A stretch of DNA of 15,808 nt from UBA8437 sp003445035 (GTDB lineage: Bacteria > Planctomycetota > Planctomycetia > Planctomycetales > Planctomycetaceae). Below the pieces are notes generated by a model. That model ran no database searches and was not told the DNA's origin. It saw nothing but the letters and a program-made list of their open reading frames with translations. Where the stretch lies: the NCBI GenBank assembly GCA_937901285.1, contig CALCHI010000165.1:1-15808 (forward strand). The letters are read 5' to 3'. Positions 1 to 6,889 of the stretch are shown here, piece by piece (positions within the stretch are counted from its first letter, which is position 1; every line of letters starts with the position of its first letter). The position numbers were made by a program, and so were the translations under genes.

Positions 1-433
1 TGTAGAAGATGTGGCAGAGTGCATCGATGTGCGTGTGAGTGAACCCGTGGTACTGAACCGCGTACCGGTCGCCGGCCCCGCCGACATCGCCGGTGTTCTC
101 ACCCAGCATCACCTCGTGTTCGAACGGGCTCGAGTCGTCCATCCTGACCTTGACGACATCGTGGGCCATCGAAATCGACACGCCGTCCTTGACCAGCTTC
201 GCCGCCTTCCGCCGCTTCTTCGGTGTGATCAGATTCAGCGTTCCCAGTTCGTCGTCTTTTCCCCACCGGCCCCAGTTCGAAAGGGTTGTTATCATCCGCT
301 CGACATCAGCGGTGGTGACCTCCGGAGGAGCCTTGGCCGATGACTCGGCCGGAGCCTCGGCGGTGGCAAGAATCGCCAGGCACGACAGGACCAGGATCGA
401 ACCCGAAAACGTCACAAACCAGCGGAGAGCCAT
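1..433 (-). CDS. Exported cyclase-family hydrolase (kynurenine formamidase-like fold), N-terminal part
   Basis: The reading frame opens at an ATG (433-431) and runs off the left edge of the window, so only the first 144 residues are visible. An AGAGGAAAC stretch just upstream is a plausible ribosome binding site. Residues 1-25 form a signal peptide ending near ATAEA. The segment NWGRWGKDDELGTLNLITP (residues 53-71) is the typical N-terminal signature of the cyclase family (PF04199). Residues 133-141 read HTHIDALCH. H135, D137 and H141 align with the family's metal-binding His-x-Asp...His motif, while the first His of the usual HxGTHxD motif seems replaced by F131. Members hydrolyse amides, lactones or similar bonds with a divalent metal. 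The substrate here is unknown. The next gene upstream on this strand (593-2182) ends 159 nt away, so co-transcription is possible. Family assignment is firm; export is well supported; specific activity is not. Confidence 0.85.
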   Translation of the reverse strand, partial: MALRWFVTFSGSILVLSCLAILATAEAPAESSAKAPPEVTTADVERMITTLSNWGRWGKDDELGTLNLITPKKRRKAAKLVKDGVSISMAHDVVKVRMDDSSPFEHEVMLGENTGDVGGAGDRYAVQYHGFTHTHIDALCHIFY

Positions 434-592
434 CGTTGTTTCCTCTTTGTTGTCAGGAGCTGACTTCGGACTGCCCGCGGCCATTCCAACACAACCGACC
501 CGATTGTGGAAAGCGCAGCCGAACAACCGGCTCCGAATCGGTTTTGCCGTTGTCCGCATGGCGGGCAGACGTCGGGTGCCAGAGTGCCCGGA

Positions 593-2182
593 TCAATCGT
601 AGGACTGCAGGTAGTGACTGTGCCGGATTCCGGGTTCGAAGGCATACAGCTTCGCGCGTTTCAGGTGGAATCGCAGCCTGATCGGACGTCCCTGCAGCAG
701 GTGGCAGTTCTTGTGGCCCTTCCAGGTCACGACGTGGCGGACGCTGTCGGTGGTGATCGGGGCACAGTCGCTTGCGGAGAATCCCTTGATCGGTTGTCCC
801 TTCACATCAAGGGCCTCCACGACCAGCGACCCGCCTTTTGCGTTGGCATTGACGACCAGCGTGTCACCCAGGAACACGATGGGCTTGGTTGTCAGGGTGC
901 CCTTCCGGTCCGTTTCCACCGACACGAAGCCGTCCAGCCTCAGCGTTGCCAGGCCGATGGCGTGGTCCGGCTTGTCCTTGTGCAATGCGGCCCAGTGACG
1001 GGCACTGATCCCCGCGTAGTAGAACCGGATCTCATCGCCGACGACCAGCGGCGGATGGTGTGGGTAGATCTGACCCCAGTCCCAGTCCTTCTTGAATTTG
1101 CCGTAGGGAAGAAACGTTGCGCCCTCAGCCGCCTGTTTCCAGTCCCGATCCTCGCGGAGTTGCTGGGCGGTGATCGCCCCGTCATTGAGCACCCGCTGCC
1201 AGGTGACACCGTTTCGACTGAAGACCAATTGGGCATCGACCCGGTCCATCCACAGCTTGTCGTCGGGAATCGGCGTCTTTGTCTCACCGTGATACGTGTT
1301 GAGCAGTCCCACGTAGACGCCCGCGTAGGGCATAGCCGTCATGGTGTAGTGATTGGTCGCAAACGGCTTGTCCAGGTTGCTGCTGGTACCGCCCAGGCGA
1401 GATTTTCCGGGAATCACCGTCAGCTTGGGTGACCAGTGAAGAAAATCGGTGCTCTCGATGCGGGCGATCTTCCTGATGTTCGGCGGCCCGAAGCGGAGAT
1501 AGGCGACGTAGCGGGCCAGTCGCGCGTCCCAGTACGGGCAGATTTGCGTGTCGCTGTAAGGGATCAGCGGGTTGCGAGCCTCGGCCTTCCAGTGGATTCC
1601 GTCCGCCGAATACGCCACACAACTGGACAGAGTTGACTTGAGACCGGGTCGGGCCGAATAGGTCATCTTGAAGCGACGGCCGGGATCCGGGTCCCTTCGG
1701 TCGATGAGAATCCCCGGCGCGCTGACCCACGGTTGCTTTGGTTCGAAGATCACCAGGTTGGTTCCGGTTGACTTGTCGACAACCGGTTTCTTCCACTTGA
1801 TTCCGTCTCTGGAGACTGCGTAGCCCACCTTGCCGACGTTTTCCTGGTCGCCCCAGATCTGGTACCACATCTTGTGGAGGCCATCCTGCGGATCATGCAC
1901 GACCGTGCCGAAGTCGATCGCTTGCTCGTGGCGGCTCTTGCGCAGCAACGGATTGCGTGGGTGTTTGACGGGCTGATTGAGGACCTTCCTGACGCCGTCC
2001 AACCTGGCGATCACGTGGTTGTCGATGAACAACTGCTTGCCGTGGAGGATCATCGCGTTGCCGGCGATCACATCGTCGAGTTCCTTGAACGTTCCCGGCG
2101 GGGCCTTGCGGGACTGGGCGTGTGCTGAGATCGCACAGAAGGTCATCACGATCGCTGTCAGGGGAATGAGCCGCCTGGACAT
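593..2182 (-). CDS. Exported GH32/GH43-like five-bladed beta-propeller protein, putative glycoside hydrolase
   Basis: This 529-residue protein starts with a clear signal peptide (positive residues at 3-4, hydrophobic core, likely cut after AHA22). The body carries repeated S-x-D-G-x-x-W-like blade motifs at S124-W130, S192-W198, S244-W250 (variant STDFLHW) and S322-W328 (Asp to Asn). These are typical of the five-bladed propeller proteins annotated as GH32/GH43-related in planctomycetes. DFGTVVHDP near residue 90 and the KMWYQIWG strand at 104-111 support a propeller start. From about residue 415 on, a beta-rich region with GGSLVVEALD and RLRFHL resembles the C-terminal jelly-roll of such proteins. 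A GGAG motif sits 9 nt before the ATG. It is divergent from the LRR gene across a region with two inverted repeats. I cannot identify catalytic carboxylates with certainty, so glycosidase activity is an inference. Confidence 0.75.
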   Translation of the reverse strand: MSRRLIPLTAIVMTFCAISAHAQSRKAPPGTFKELDDVIAGNAMILHGKQLFIDNHVIARLDGVRKVLNQPVKHPRNPLLRKSRHEQAIDFGTVVHDPQDGLHKMWYQIWGDQENVGKVGYAVSRDGIKWKKPVVDKSTGTNLVIFEPKQPWVSAPGILIDRRDPDPGRRFKMTYSARPGLKSTLSSCVAYSADGIHWKAEARNPLIPYSDTQICPYWDARLARYVAYLRFGPPNIRKIARIESTDFLHWSPKLTVIPGKSRLGGTSSNLDKPFATNHYTMTAMPYAGVYVGLLNTYHGETKTPIPDDKLWMDRVDAQLVFSRNGVTWQRVLNDGAITAQQLREDRDWKQAAEGATFLPYGKFKKDWDWGQIYPHHPPLVVGDEIRFYYAGISARHWAALHKDKPDHAIGLATLRLDGFVSVETDRKGTLTTKPIVFLGDTLVVNANAKGGSLVVEALDVKGQPIKGFSASDCAPITTDSVRHVVTWKGHKNCHLLQGRPIRLRFHLKRAKLYAFEPGIRHSHYLQSYD

Positions 2183-2222
2183 GACTCGGTCTCCGCTTGT
2201 TGCTGTTGACTCGAACGAGAGA

Positions 2223-2249
2223 CCTGCGGTGACCGTTTCCGGCCGCAGG
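2223..2249. repeat. Inverted repeat, 7-bp arms, in divergent promoter region
   Basis: CCTGCGG at 2223-2229 is perfectly complementary to CCGCAGG at 2243-2249, with a 13-nt loop. It lies in the leader of the minus-strand propeller gene, 41 nt upstream of its ATG, and is followed 6 nt later by a second inverted repeat. It may be an operator or an mRNA leader hairpin. Confidence 0.5.
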
Positions 2250-2255
2250 CCTGGT

Positions 2256-2283
2256 CCGTTTGCAGCTTTGGTGTCGCAAACGG
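2256..2283. repeat. Inverted repeat, 8-bp arms, in divergent promoter region
   Basis: CCGTTTGC at 2256-2263 pairs perfectly with GCAAACGG at 2276-2283 across a 12-nt loop. The hexamer CCGTTT also occurs directly repeated at 2233-2238, so the site shows three copies of the same half-site in two orientations. It sits between the divergent starts at 2182 (minus) and 2401 (plus). An operator for a dimeric regulator is one reading; an RNA hairpin in the minus-strand leader is another. Confidence 0.5.
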
Positions 2284-2400
2284 TGGCTTCCGCATTCTAC
2301 GTGGATCGTGATTGTGTAGTCTTCTGACTGGCCGATGTCTTCGGGTTTGATGAACGAATGGCCTCGGCCGGGAACGCTGTTGATCGTGTGGATTCTCACG

Positions 2401-3015
2401 ATGCGAAGATCACGAATCATTATGCTCCTGGTGGCCCTGGTGATCATTGCCATGGCGGTGCCCGTGGCGATCCGCATCAATGAGATCCAACGCTTCAGCC
2501 AGTCTGTCACTCACGTCGCTGACACGATCCGGTCTTTTGACTCCAGACGCCCGACGGATGTTCCGGAGCCGAAATGGAAAGAGGCTGTCGAGTGGACGGC
2601 CAACGTGATCTTTCAGGACTTCTTCGCTTCCAACCCCGAGAAACTCGCCGGGCTGGAAGACCTCGAGAAAGAACTGGACCGGAAAGCCAAGGGCGATGTC
2701 GATCTTGGCACTCTCAGGTGGATCTGGGATGCGTGTGAAAATGCCTGTGGTGGTCCTGACAGTTACGGCATCCGTTTCCGGAAAGTGACGTTGCTGACCA
2801 AGGGGACGATCACCGACGCGAAGTTGCCGGACGTCTGGTCGTTGCGACGTTGCACGAACCTGGATCTCAGCGGGACCGAGATCACCGACGAGTCGGTTCC
2901 GTTGCTTGTCACGCTGACACAGTTGGTACAGCTGGACATCCGCGAAACTCGGATTTCCGAGAAGGGAACCGAAACGCTCAAAGAGGCACTCCAAAACTGT
3001 GACATCAGAAAGTAG
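2401..3015 (+). CDS. Small membrane-anchored leucine-rich-repeat protein
   Basis: The chosen ATG at 2401 gives a 204-residue protein beginning with a positively charged segment (RRSR) and one strongly hydrophobic helix at about residues 7-24. This is either a signal anchor or an uncleaved signal peptide. No good ribosome binding site is visible before this start, or before the alternative in-frame ATGs at 2335 and 2350, so the start is uncertain. The middle (about residues 35-100) is charged and probably helical, including a Glu/Lys-rich stretch near ENLEDLEKELDRK-like sequence. The C-terminal third (about residues 130-200) holds about two to three irregular leucine-rich repeats, with NLDLSGTEITDESVPLL and QLDIRETRISEKGTETL as the clearest units. 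This LRR type is common in planctomycetes and usually implies protein binding. No enzymatic domain is visible. The Sel1-protease gene follows 147 nt downstream on the same strand. Confidence 0.7.
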   Translation: MRRSRIIMLLVALVIIAMAVPVAIRINEIQRFSQSVTHVADTIRSFDSRRPTDVPEPKWKEAVEWTANVIFQDFFASNPEKLAGLEDLEKELDRKAKGDVDLGTLRWIWDACENACGGPDSYGIRFRKVTLLTKGTITDAKLPDVWSLRRCTNLDLSGTEITDESVPLLVTLTQLVQLDIRETRISEKGTETLKEALQNCDIRK

Positions 3016-3087
3016 TGCCAACTCGCTTCGACCGAACCACGGTTCCCGGCGTCCGTCGGTGTGTCGACCAGGCTGCCCGGCACCGTT

Positions 3088-3116
3088 TTGCCATTTCGCT
3101 GGTGCGTTGATAGGCT
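3088..3116 (+). promoter_or_regulatory. Possible sigma70-type promoter for the Sel1-protease gene
   Basis: TTGCCA (3088-3093, 5 of 6 consensus matches) and TAGGCT (3111-3116, 3 of 6) are separated by 17 bases. They lie about 50 nt upstream of the GTG start at 3163. Spacing is ideal, but the -10 match is poor, so this is only a candidate. Confidence 0.3.
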
Positions 3117-3149
3117 GAATCGGTCTGGATGTCGCCCTCCAGGTCGTTC

Positions 3150-3154
3150 GGAGG
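3150..3154 (+). promoter_or_regulatory. Ribosome binding site that fixes the GTG start at 3163
   Basis: GGAGG is placed 8 nt before GTG at 3163. It is the strongest Shine-Dalgarno match in this frame, and the residues after it form a signal peptide. The 34 codons upstream of it in the open frame look non-coding. Confidence 0.7.
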
Positions 3155-3162
3155 TCTCCTAC

Positions 3163-4854
3163 GTGTACCGTGTCATCGCCCGCCGTTTCTGCTGCCTGTC
3201 GATTGCCGCGTTTTGTGCTCTCCCGGGTTCGCTGACGTGTGATGCAGCCGATGAGCCGGAAAGAAAATGGGTGACCGCGCTTCGTGAGAAAGCGGAGAAG
3301 GGGGACGCCCGGGCACAGTTCACCCTGGGGCAAACCTACGCAATCGGGATCGGAATCCCGAAGAACGACACGGAAGCGGTCAAGTGGTACCGAAAGGCCG
3401 CCGACCAGGGTGTCTCGCAGGCGCAGTTCCAGCTCGGAGAGTCGTACCGCTTCGGTGATGGTGTACCAAAAGACGACGCCGAAGCGGTCAAGTGGTACCG
3501 GCAGGCTGCCGACCAGGGACTGTCCAGCGGCCAGTTTCACCTTGCTGAGTCGTACCGTTTTGGCGAGGGGATCGAAAAAGACGAGCCGGAATCGGTCAAG
3601 TGGTGTCGCAAAGCCGCGGAACAGGGCCATCCGGATGCCCAGATCAGTCTCGGAGGGTCGTACCACTTCGGCGAAGGTGTCGCCAAAAATGACGGGGAAG
3701 CGGTCAAGTGGTACCGCAGAGCCGCGGAGCAGGGAGTTGTCCCGGCCCAGTTCAACCTGGCCGTCTCTTATGACAAGGGCGAGGGAGTCGTCAAAGACTT
3801 TCGGCAAGCGGCCAGGTGGTATCGGAAAGCCGCCGACCGGGGCCACACGGATGCCCAGTACAACCTCGGGGGGGCCTATCACTTCGGTGCCGGGGTCACC
3901 AAGGACGATCGAGAAGCCGCCCGGTGGTACCGGAAGGCTGCCGAGCAGGGTCATGCGGATGCCCAGTACAATCTCGGGACGTCATATGGCCAGGGCCTGG
4001 GAGTGGTCAAAGACAGCGTGACCGCCTTCGCGTGGTTGGATCTCGCTGCGAAACAAGGCAACGAGGGTGCGAGAAACAACAGGTTGGCTGTCCGGGAATC
4101 GATGACCGCCGGTCAATTTGCCGAGGCGGTGCGGCTGAGTCGCAAGTTGATGGCACAGGTTGCCTTTCGGCAGCGTTCCGGATCGGCCCCGGCGGGTCGC
4201 CCCGGAAAAACGGTGGTGACAGGCACCGGGTTCTTTGTCACCGATGACGGTTACTTCGTGACCAATGCGCACCGTGTCGACGATCTCTCGCGTGTGCGAG
4301 TGTTGACCAGCGCGGGCATCCTGACGGCGTGGGTTGTCCACAGGGACACGGTCAACGACCTGGCGCTGATGAAGGTCACCGGCAGCTTCAAGTCGCTCCC
4401 GGTGATTTCCAGCAGTCGTCTTCGCCAGGGCGGTAAGGTCTTCACCCTTGGCCATCCCAACCCCGACGCACAGGGCCTGGAGCCGATTCACACGTCCGGT
4501 GACATCAGCCGGCTGGTGGGGGTTGGCGATGATCACCGGACACTCCAGATCAGTGCCGCGATTCAGCCGGGAAACTCGGGCGGACCACTCGTCAACGAAC
4601 ACGGCAACGTCGTGGGCGTGGTCGTGGCTCGAGTGGACGCGCTCAAGCTGCTGGCACCGAAAGCGACCCTGCCACAGAACGTCAACTACGCCATCAAGAG
4701 TACCCGCCTGCTGTTGCTGCTGGAGGAGCACATTCCCGGGGCCGGCGAAAAGCTCAGGGAGAGCTTCCCCAGGACGGCACGAGATCCTGCGTCGATTCGG
4801 GCTGAGGTCAGCCGGGCCACCGTGTTGATCCTGGTGGACCGTGGTCGACCCTGA
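3163..4854 (+). CDS. Exported Sel1-repeat protein fused to an HtrA/trypsin-like serine protease
   Basis: Starting at GTG 3163, the product has 563 residues. Residues 1-29 form a signal peptide (YRVIARRFCC then a hydrophobic core ending at PGSLTCDAA). Seven Sel1-like repeats of exactly 36 residues fill residues 48-299, each with the pattern A-Q-x-x-L-G-x-x-Y...G-x-G-V...D...A-x-x-W-Y-R-K-A-A-x-x-G. A linker (300-350) leads into a trypsin-fold protease at about residues 350-520. The catalytic triad is clear: H370 in TNAHRV, D399 in VNDLALMKV and S472 in QPGNSGGPL. The oxyanion-loop sequence is the HtrA/DegP type, but no PDZ domain follows; only about 40 residues remain after the protease. Sel1 repeats usually bind other proteins, so they may deliver or restrict the protease. 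The substrate is unknown. An in-frame start at 3061 exists but lacks support. Confidence in both domains is high. Confidence 0.93.
   Translation: MYRVIARRFCCLSIAAFCALPGSLTCDAADEPERKWVTALREKAEKGDARAQFTLGQTYAIGIGIPKNDTEAVKWYRKAADQGVSQAQFQLGESYRFGDGVPKDDAEAVKWYRQAADQGLSSGQFHLAESYRFGEGIEKDEPESVKWCRKAAEQGHPDAQISLGGSYHFGEGVAKNDGEAVKWYRRAAEQGVVPAQFNLAVSYDKGEGVVKDFRQAARWYRKAADRGHTDAQYNLGGAYHFGAGVTKDDREAARWYRKAAEQGHADAQYNLGTSYGQGLGVVKDSVTAFAWLDLAAKQGNEGARNNRLAVRESMTAGQFAEAVRLSRKLMAQVAFRQRSGSAPAGRPGKTVVTGTGFFVTDDGYFVTNAHRVDDLSRVRVLTSAGILTAWVVHRDTVNDLALMKVTGSFKSLPVISSSRLRQGGKVFTLGHPNPDAQGLEPIHTSGDISRLVGVGDDHRTLQISAAIQPGNSGGPLVNEHGNVVGVVVARVDALKLLAPKATLPQNVNYAIKSTRLLLLLEEHIPGAGEKLRESFPRTARDPASIRAEVSRATVLILVDRGRP
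3304..4059 (+). repeat. Tandem 108-bp coding repeats (seven Sel1 units)
   Basis: The seven Sel1 units are tandem at the DNA level with a period of exactly 108 bases. Short blocks such as GAAGCGGTCAAGTGGTACCG recur with little change at about 3374, 3482 and 3698, while the rest of each unit has diverged. The near-identity of units 1, 2 and 4 suggests duplication by recombination or recent conversion. Confidence 0.85.
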
Positions 4855-4900
4855 GAGATTGTCGGGAAAAGTGCAGATGACCAGGTGTCGAGTCTTGGCT

Positions 4901-4918
4901 GAACCGGTTGTCCGGTTC
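4901..4918 (+). other. Hairpin 12 nt upstream of a start codon
   Basis: GAACCGG (4901-4907) and CCGGTTC (4912-4918) form a perfect 7-bp stem with a TTGT tetraloop. It lies between the Sel1-protease stop (4854) and the ATG at 4931, close enough to affect ribosome loading. There is no T-run after it, so it is not a standard intrinsic terminator. Confidence 0.5.
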
Positions 4919-4930
4919 CTGGACCGGGCC

Positions 4931-6199
4931 ATGTGGAAGACGTTGTCGACGGTCGTCGTTTTTCTGGTGTTCCAGTGTGTTCTGTCGGCAGCGGAACGGC
5001 CCGGCGCGCCGACGGAGGCGAGGGAATCCAGGAACTCGTCGCTGACCGCGAAGGATGTCCGCGTCTGCGTCACCGGATTCGATCACAACCGGCCAGGACC
5101 GTTTGCCGGGATGGGCAAGTTCATTGGCTGGGCCGAGGGAATCCAGAGGCTGCCCAACGGCGACATCCTGTTGATCCACTCGGCCGGCTACGACCACGTG
5201 TCCTACGCCTCGCCGCGCGACATCCGCGGCAAGACGGGCGGATTTGTCGCACCCACAGGCGGTCGCTCGATGGCCTGCCGGTCCAGCGACAACGGCAAGA
5301 CGTGGTCAAAGCCGTTGACTGTCGTCGATCATCGACTGGACGATCGACCCGACGCCCTGTTCGTCTGTCGTGACGGCACCGTGCTGTGCTTCGTCAACGT
5401 GAACGCCTCCTGGGCCGGGTACGCGAAGGCTCCCAGGCGGTTCGAGAACGACATCGGCGGACTCAATGACAAACAGATGGTGCTGAGGTCGGTGGACAAT
5501 GGTGTGACGTGGTCGGATCCGATCTGGATTGACGGTCCTGGCACGTTTTACGAACGGGCACACGGCCGGCCGATCCAGTTGGCCGATGGGGGCATTCTCT
5601 GGGCGACCTACTGCGAGGATGTTGGCGGGGCCGAGTCGGGAGGCAAGAAACCTCTCTATGGCGTGATTCACCGCTCGGACGATTCGGGAAAAACCTGGAA
5701 GACCATTTCGGTGGTGCGGCGTCGTGGCAAGAACATTGATGAGCCGGCGATTGCGCAACTCAAGGACGGCCGATTGATCATGGCGACCCGCCCCGACGGG
5801 GGTGTGCTGTATTCGAAGGACCGCGGCGTCACGTGGGTCGAGTCGGGACGCACCGTCAAGCGGCACGGCCCGACCTTCCGGGCCCCGCAGTTGCTGGTGC
5901 TGCGCGACGGGACCGTGGTGGCGGTGGCCACCTGGCATGTCCACAAGGTCGGCAAGGGTGTGCCTCACCTGTGTGCGTGGATCAGCCGTGACCACGGCGA
6001 CACGTGGACCCGTCAGGGGATCGCCCTGGACATTTCGGCCTACGGGTACCCCGGCGCTTTCGTGATGAAGGACCAGTCGATCATGGTCTCGTACTGCGAA
6101 TCGTCGAAGTCCCCCAACCGCGTCTACGTCATGCGGTTCAGGGTCAACAGGGCTCGCGACGGAATCAGGTTCCTGCCGCTGGCCACTGCCCCCCGATGA
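4931..6199 (+). CDS. Exported five-Asp-box beta-propeller protein (sialidase/BNR family)
   Basis: The ATG at 4931 gives 422 residues starting with a typical signal peptide (MWKTL, hydrophobic core, cleavage near LSAA). The same frame is open back to 4841, overlapping the previous gene, but those 30 residues look like read-through. Five Asp-box motifs S-x-D-x-G-x-T-W begin at S119, S187, S249, S295 and S352, spaced 46-68 residues apart as expected for blades of a six-bladed sialidase-type propeller. The EPAIAQLKDGRLIMATR segment near residue 270 resembles the Glu-containing strand of sialidases. The usual (F/Y)RIP arginine motif is not visible: the aligned N-terminal strand reads WAEGIQRLPNGDILL. 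Sialidase activity is therefore doubtful, and another exo-glycosidase or a sugar-binding role is possible. It ends 16 nt from the convergent NTF2-like gene. Confidence 0.82.
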   Translation: MWKTLSTVVVFLVFQCVLSAAERPGAPTEARESRNSSLTAKDVRVCVTGFDHNRPGPFAGMGKFIGWAEGIQRLPNGDILLIHSAGYDHVSYASPRDIRGKTGGFVAPTGGRSMACRSSDNGKTWSKPLTVVDHRLDDRPDALFVCRDGTVLCFVNVNASWAGYAKAPRRFENDIGGLNDKQMVLRSVDNGVTWSDPIWIDGPGTFYERAHGRPIQLADGGILWATYCEDVGGAESGGKKPLYGVIHRSDDSGKTWKTISVVRRRGKNIDEPAIAQLKDGRLIMATRPDGGVLYSKDRGVTWVESGRTVKRHGPTFRAPQLLVLRDGTVVAVATWHVHKVGKGVPHLCAWISRDHGDTWTRQGIALDISAYGYPGAFVMKDQSIMVSYCESSKSPNRVYVMRFRVNRARDGIRFLPLATAPR

Positions 6200-6215
6200 G
6201 CCGTGGGTACCGGGA

Positions 6216-6692
6216 TCACTTGGCCGGTTTCGGTTTCTTCAACGGCACGATACCCCGGTCGCAGACGACCCGCCACGTGCCACCCTTCTTGACGATCACG
6301 GCCGAATAGAGTCCCGAGGTGGGCAAGGTCTTGTCGGTGTGACCGGTGTCGTTCCACCGGCCGTTTTCGACGACGATCTTCCGAGTGAGGAATCGTCGAG
6401 ACACCAGTGTCTGTCGGGTCTTGATGTTCTTGTTCTTGGCGAACATCTCGGCAAAGCCCTTCTCGATCGCCTTCCGTCCCTTGTGGGTTTCGCCATAGAA
6501 ATCGATGAGGTCCGCGTCCTTGTCGTACAGTTTCCCCAGGGCTTTGGCGTCATGCTTGTTGAATGCGGTTTCCCAGGACTTGAGCGCCGCATTGAGGGCC
6601 TCTGTTTCGTCGGACTTGTCGGGAAATGCCCCGGTGACGCCGGCGGCCGAGACCAGGACCACACCAGCCAGAATCCATGCATGTCGTTTCAT
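6216..6692 (-). CDS. Exported NTF2-like (SnoaL/DUF4440-type) protein
   Basis: This 158-residue protein has a signal peptide (MKRHAW, hydrophobic core, cut near VTGA22). The rest matches the small cone-shaped NTF2-like fold: an amphipathic helix EALNAALKSWETAFNKHDAK followed by LGKLYDKDADLIDFYGETHKGRKAIEKGF, which is the usual DUF4440/SnoaL opening. A C-terminal beta section includes YSAVIVKKGGTWRVVCDRG. The family ranges from ligand-binding proteins to ketosteroid-isomerase-like enzymes, so no reaction is assigned. No strong ribosome binding site is seen. It is convergent with the Asp-box gene on the plus strand and has its own leader region shared with the divergent gene at 6890. Confidence 0.83.
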   Translation of the reverse strand: MKRHAWILAGVVLVSAAGVTGAFPDKSDETEALNAALKSWETAFNKHDAKALGKLYDKDADLIDFYGETHKGRKAIEKGFAEMFAKNKNIKTRQTLVSRRFLTRKIVVENGRWNDTGHTDKTLPTSGLYSAVIVKKGGTWRVVCDRGIVPLKKPKPAK

Positions 6693-6822
6693 TGTTCTGC
6701 TGTCTCATCAGGGGGAGTGTTGAAAGCGACTGGAGTCTAATAACCCGGATAGGGTGGCTTCTACCGATGCGTGGAAGAATGTGACCGTTACACTGTGCCG
6801 ATGGTGACTGCCGGTTTCCGTC

Positions 6823-6869
6823 GTGCTCGGGACATTACCGAGAAACGTTGGATCGCGGTTTTCGAGCAC
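6823..6869 (+). other. Leader with two mutually exclusive stem-loops
   Basis: GTGCTCG (6823-6829) pairs perfectly with CGAGCAC (6863-6869) in a 7-bp stem. The same bases can instead form CTCGG (6826-6830) with CCGAG (6838-6842). The two pairings share bases and exclude each other. The element ends 8 nt before the ribosome binding site of the gene at 6890, the usual place for translational control. No known riboswitch class is recognised. Confidence 0.4.
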
Positions 6870-6877
6870 TCTCGATG

Positions 6878-6883
6878 AAGGGA
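6878..6883 (+). promoter_or_regulatory. Ribosome binding site selecting the ATG at 6890
   Basis: AAGGGA lies 6 nt before ATG 6890, which is also where the signal peptide begins. The open frame extends to a TTG at 6848, but that start has no such support. Confidence 0.55.
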
Positions 6884-6889
6884 CCCGTT

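Noticed and set aside
574..589. Stem GGGTGC/GTGCCC just past the stop at 593 as an intrinsic terminator
   Set aside because: It needs two G-U pairs and has no T-run on the minus strand.
2410..3954. Minus-strand open frame of 514 codons opposite the LRR and Sel1 genes
   Set aside because: Its internal repeats simply mirror the 108-bp Sel1 units, and it spans two real genes and their gap.
3304..4059. Regular direct repeats considered as a CRISPR-like or satellite array
   Set aside because: The 108-base period is exactly 36 codons and encodes Sel1 repeats in an intact frame.
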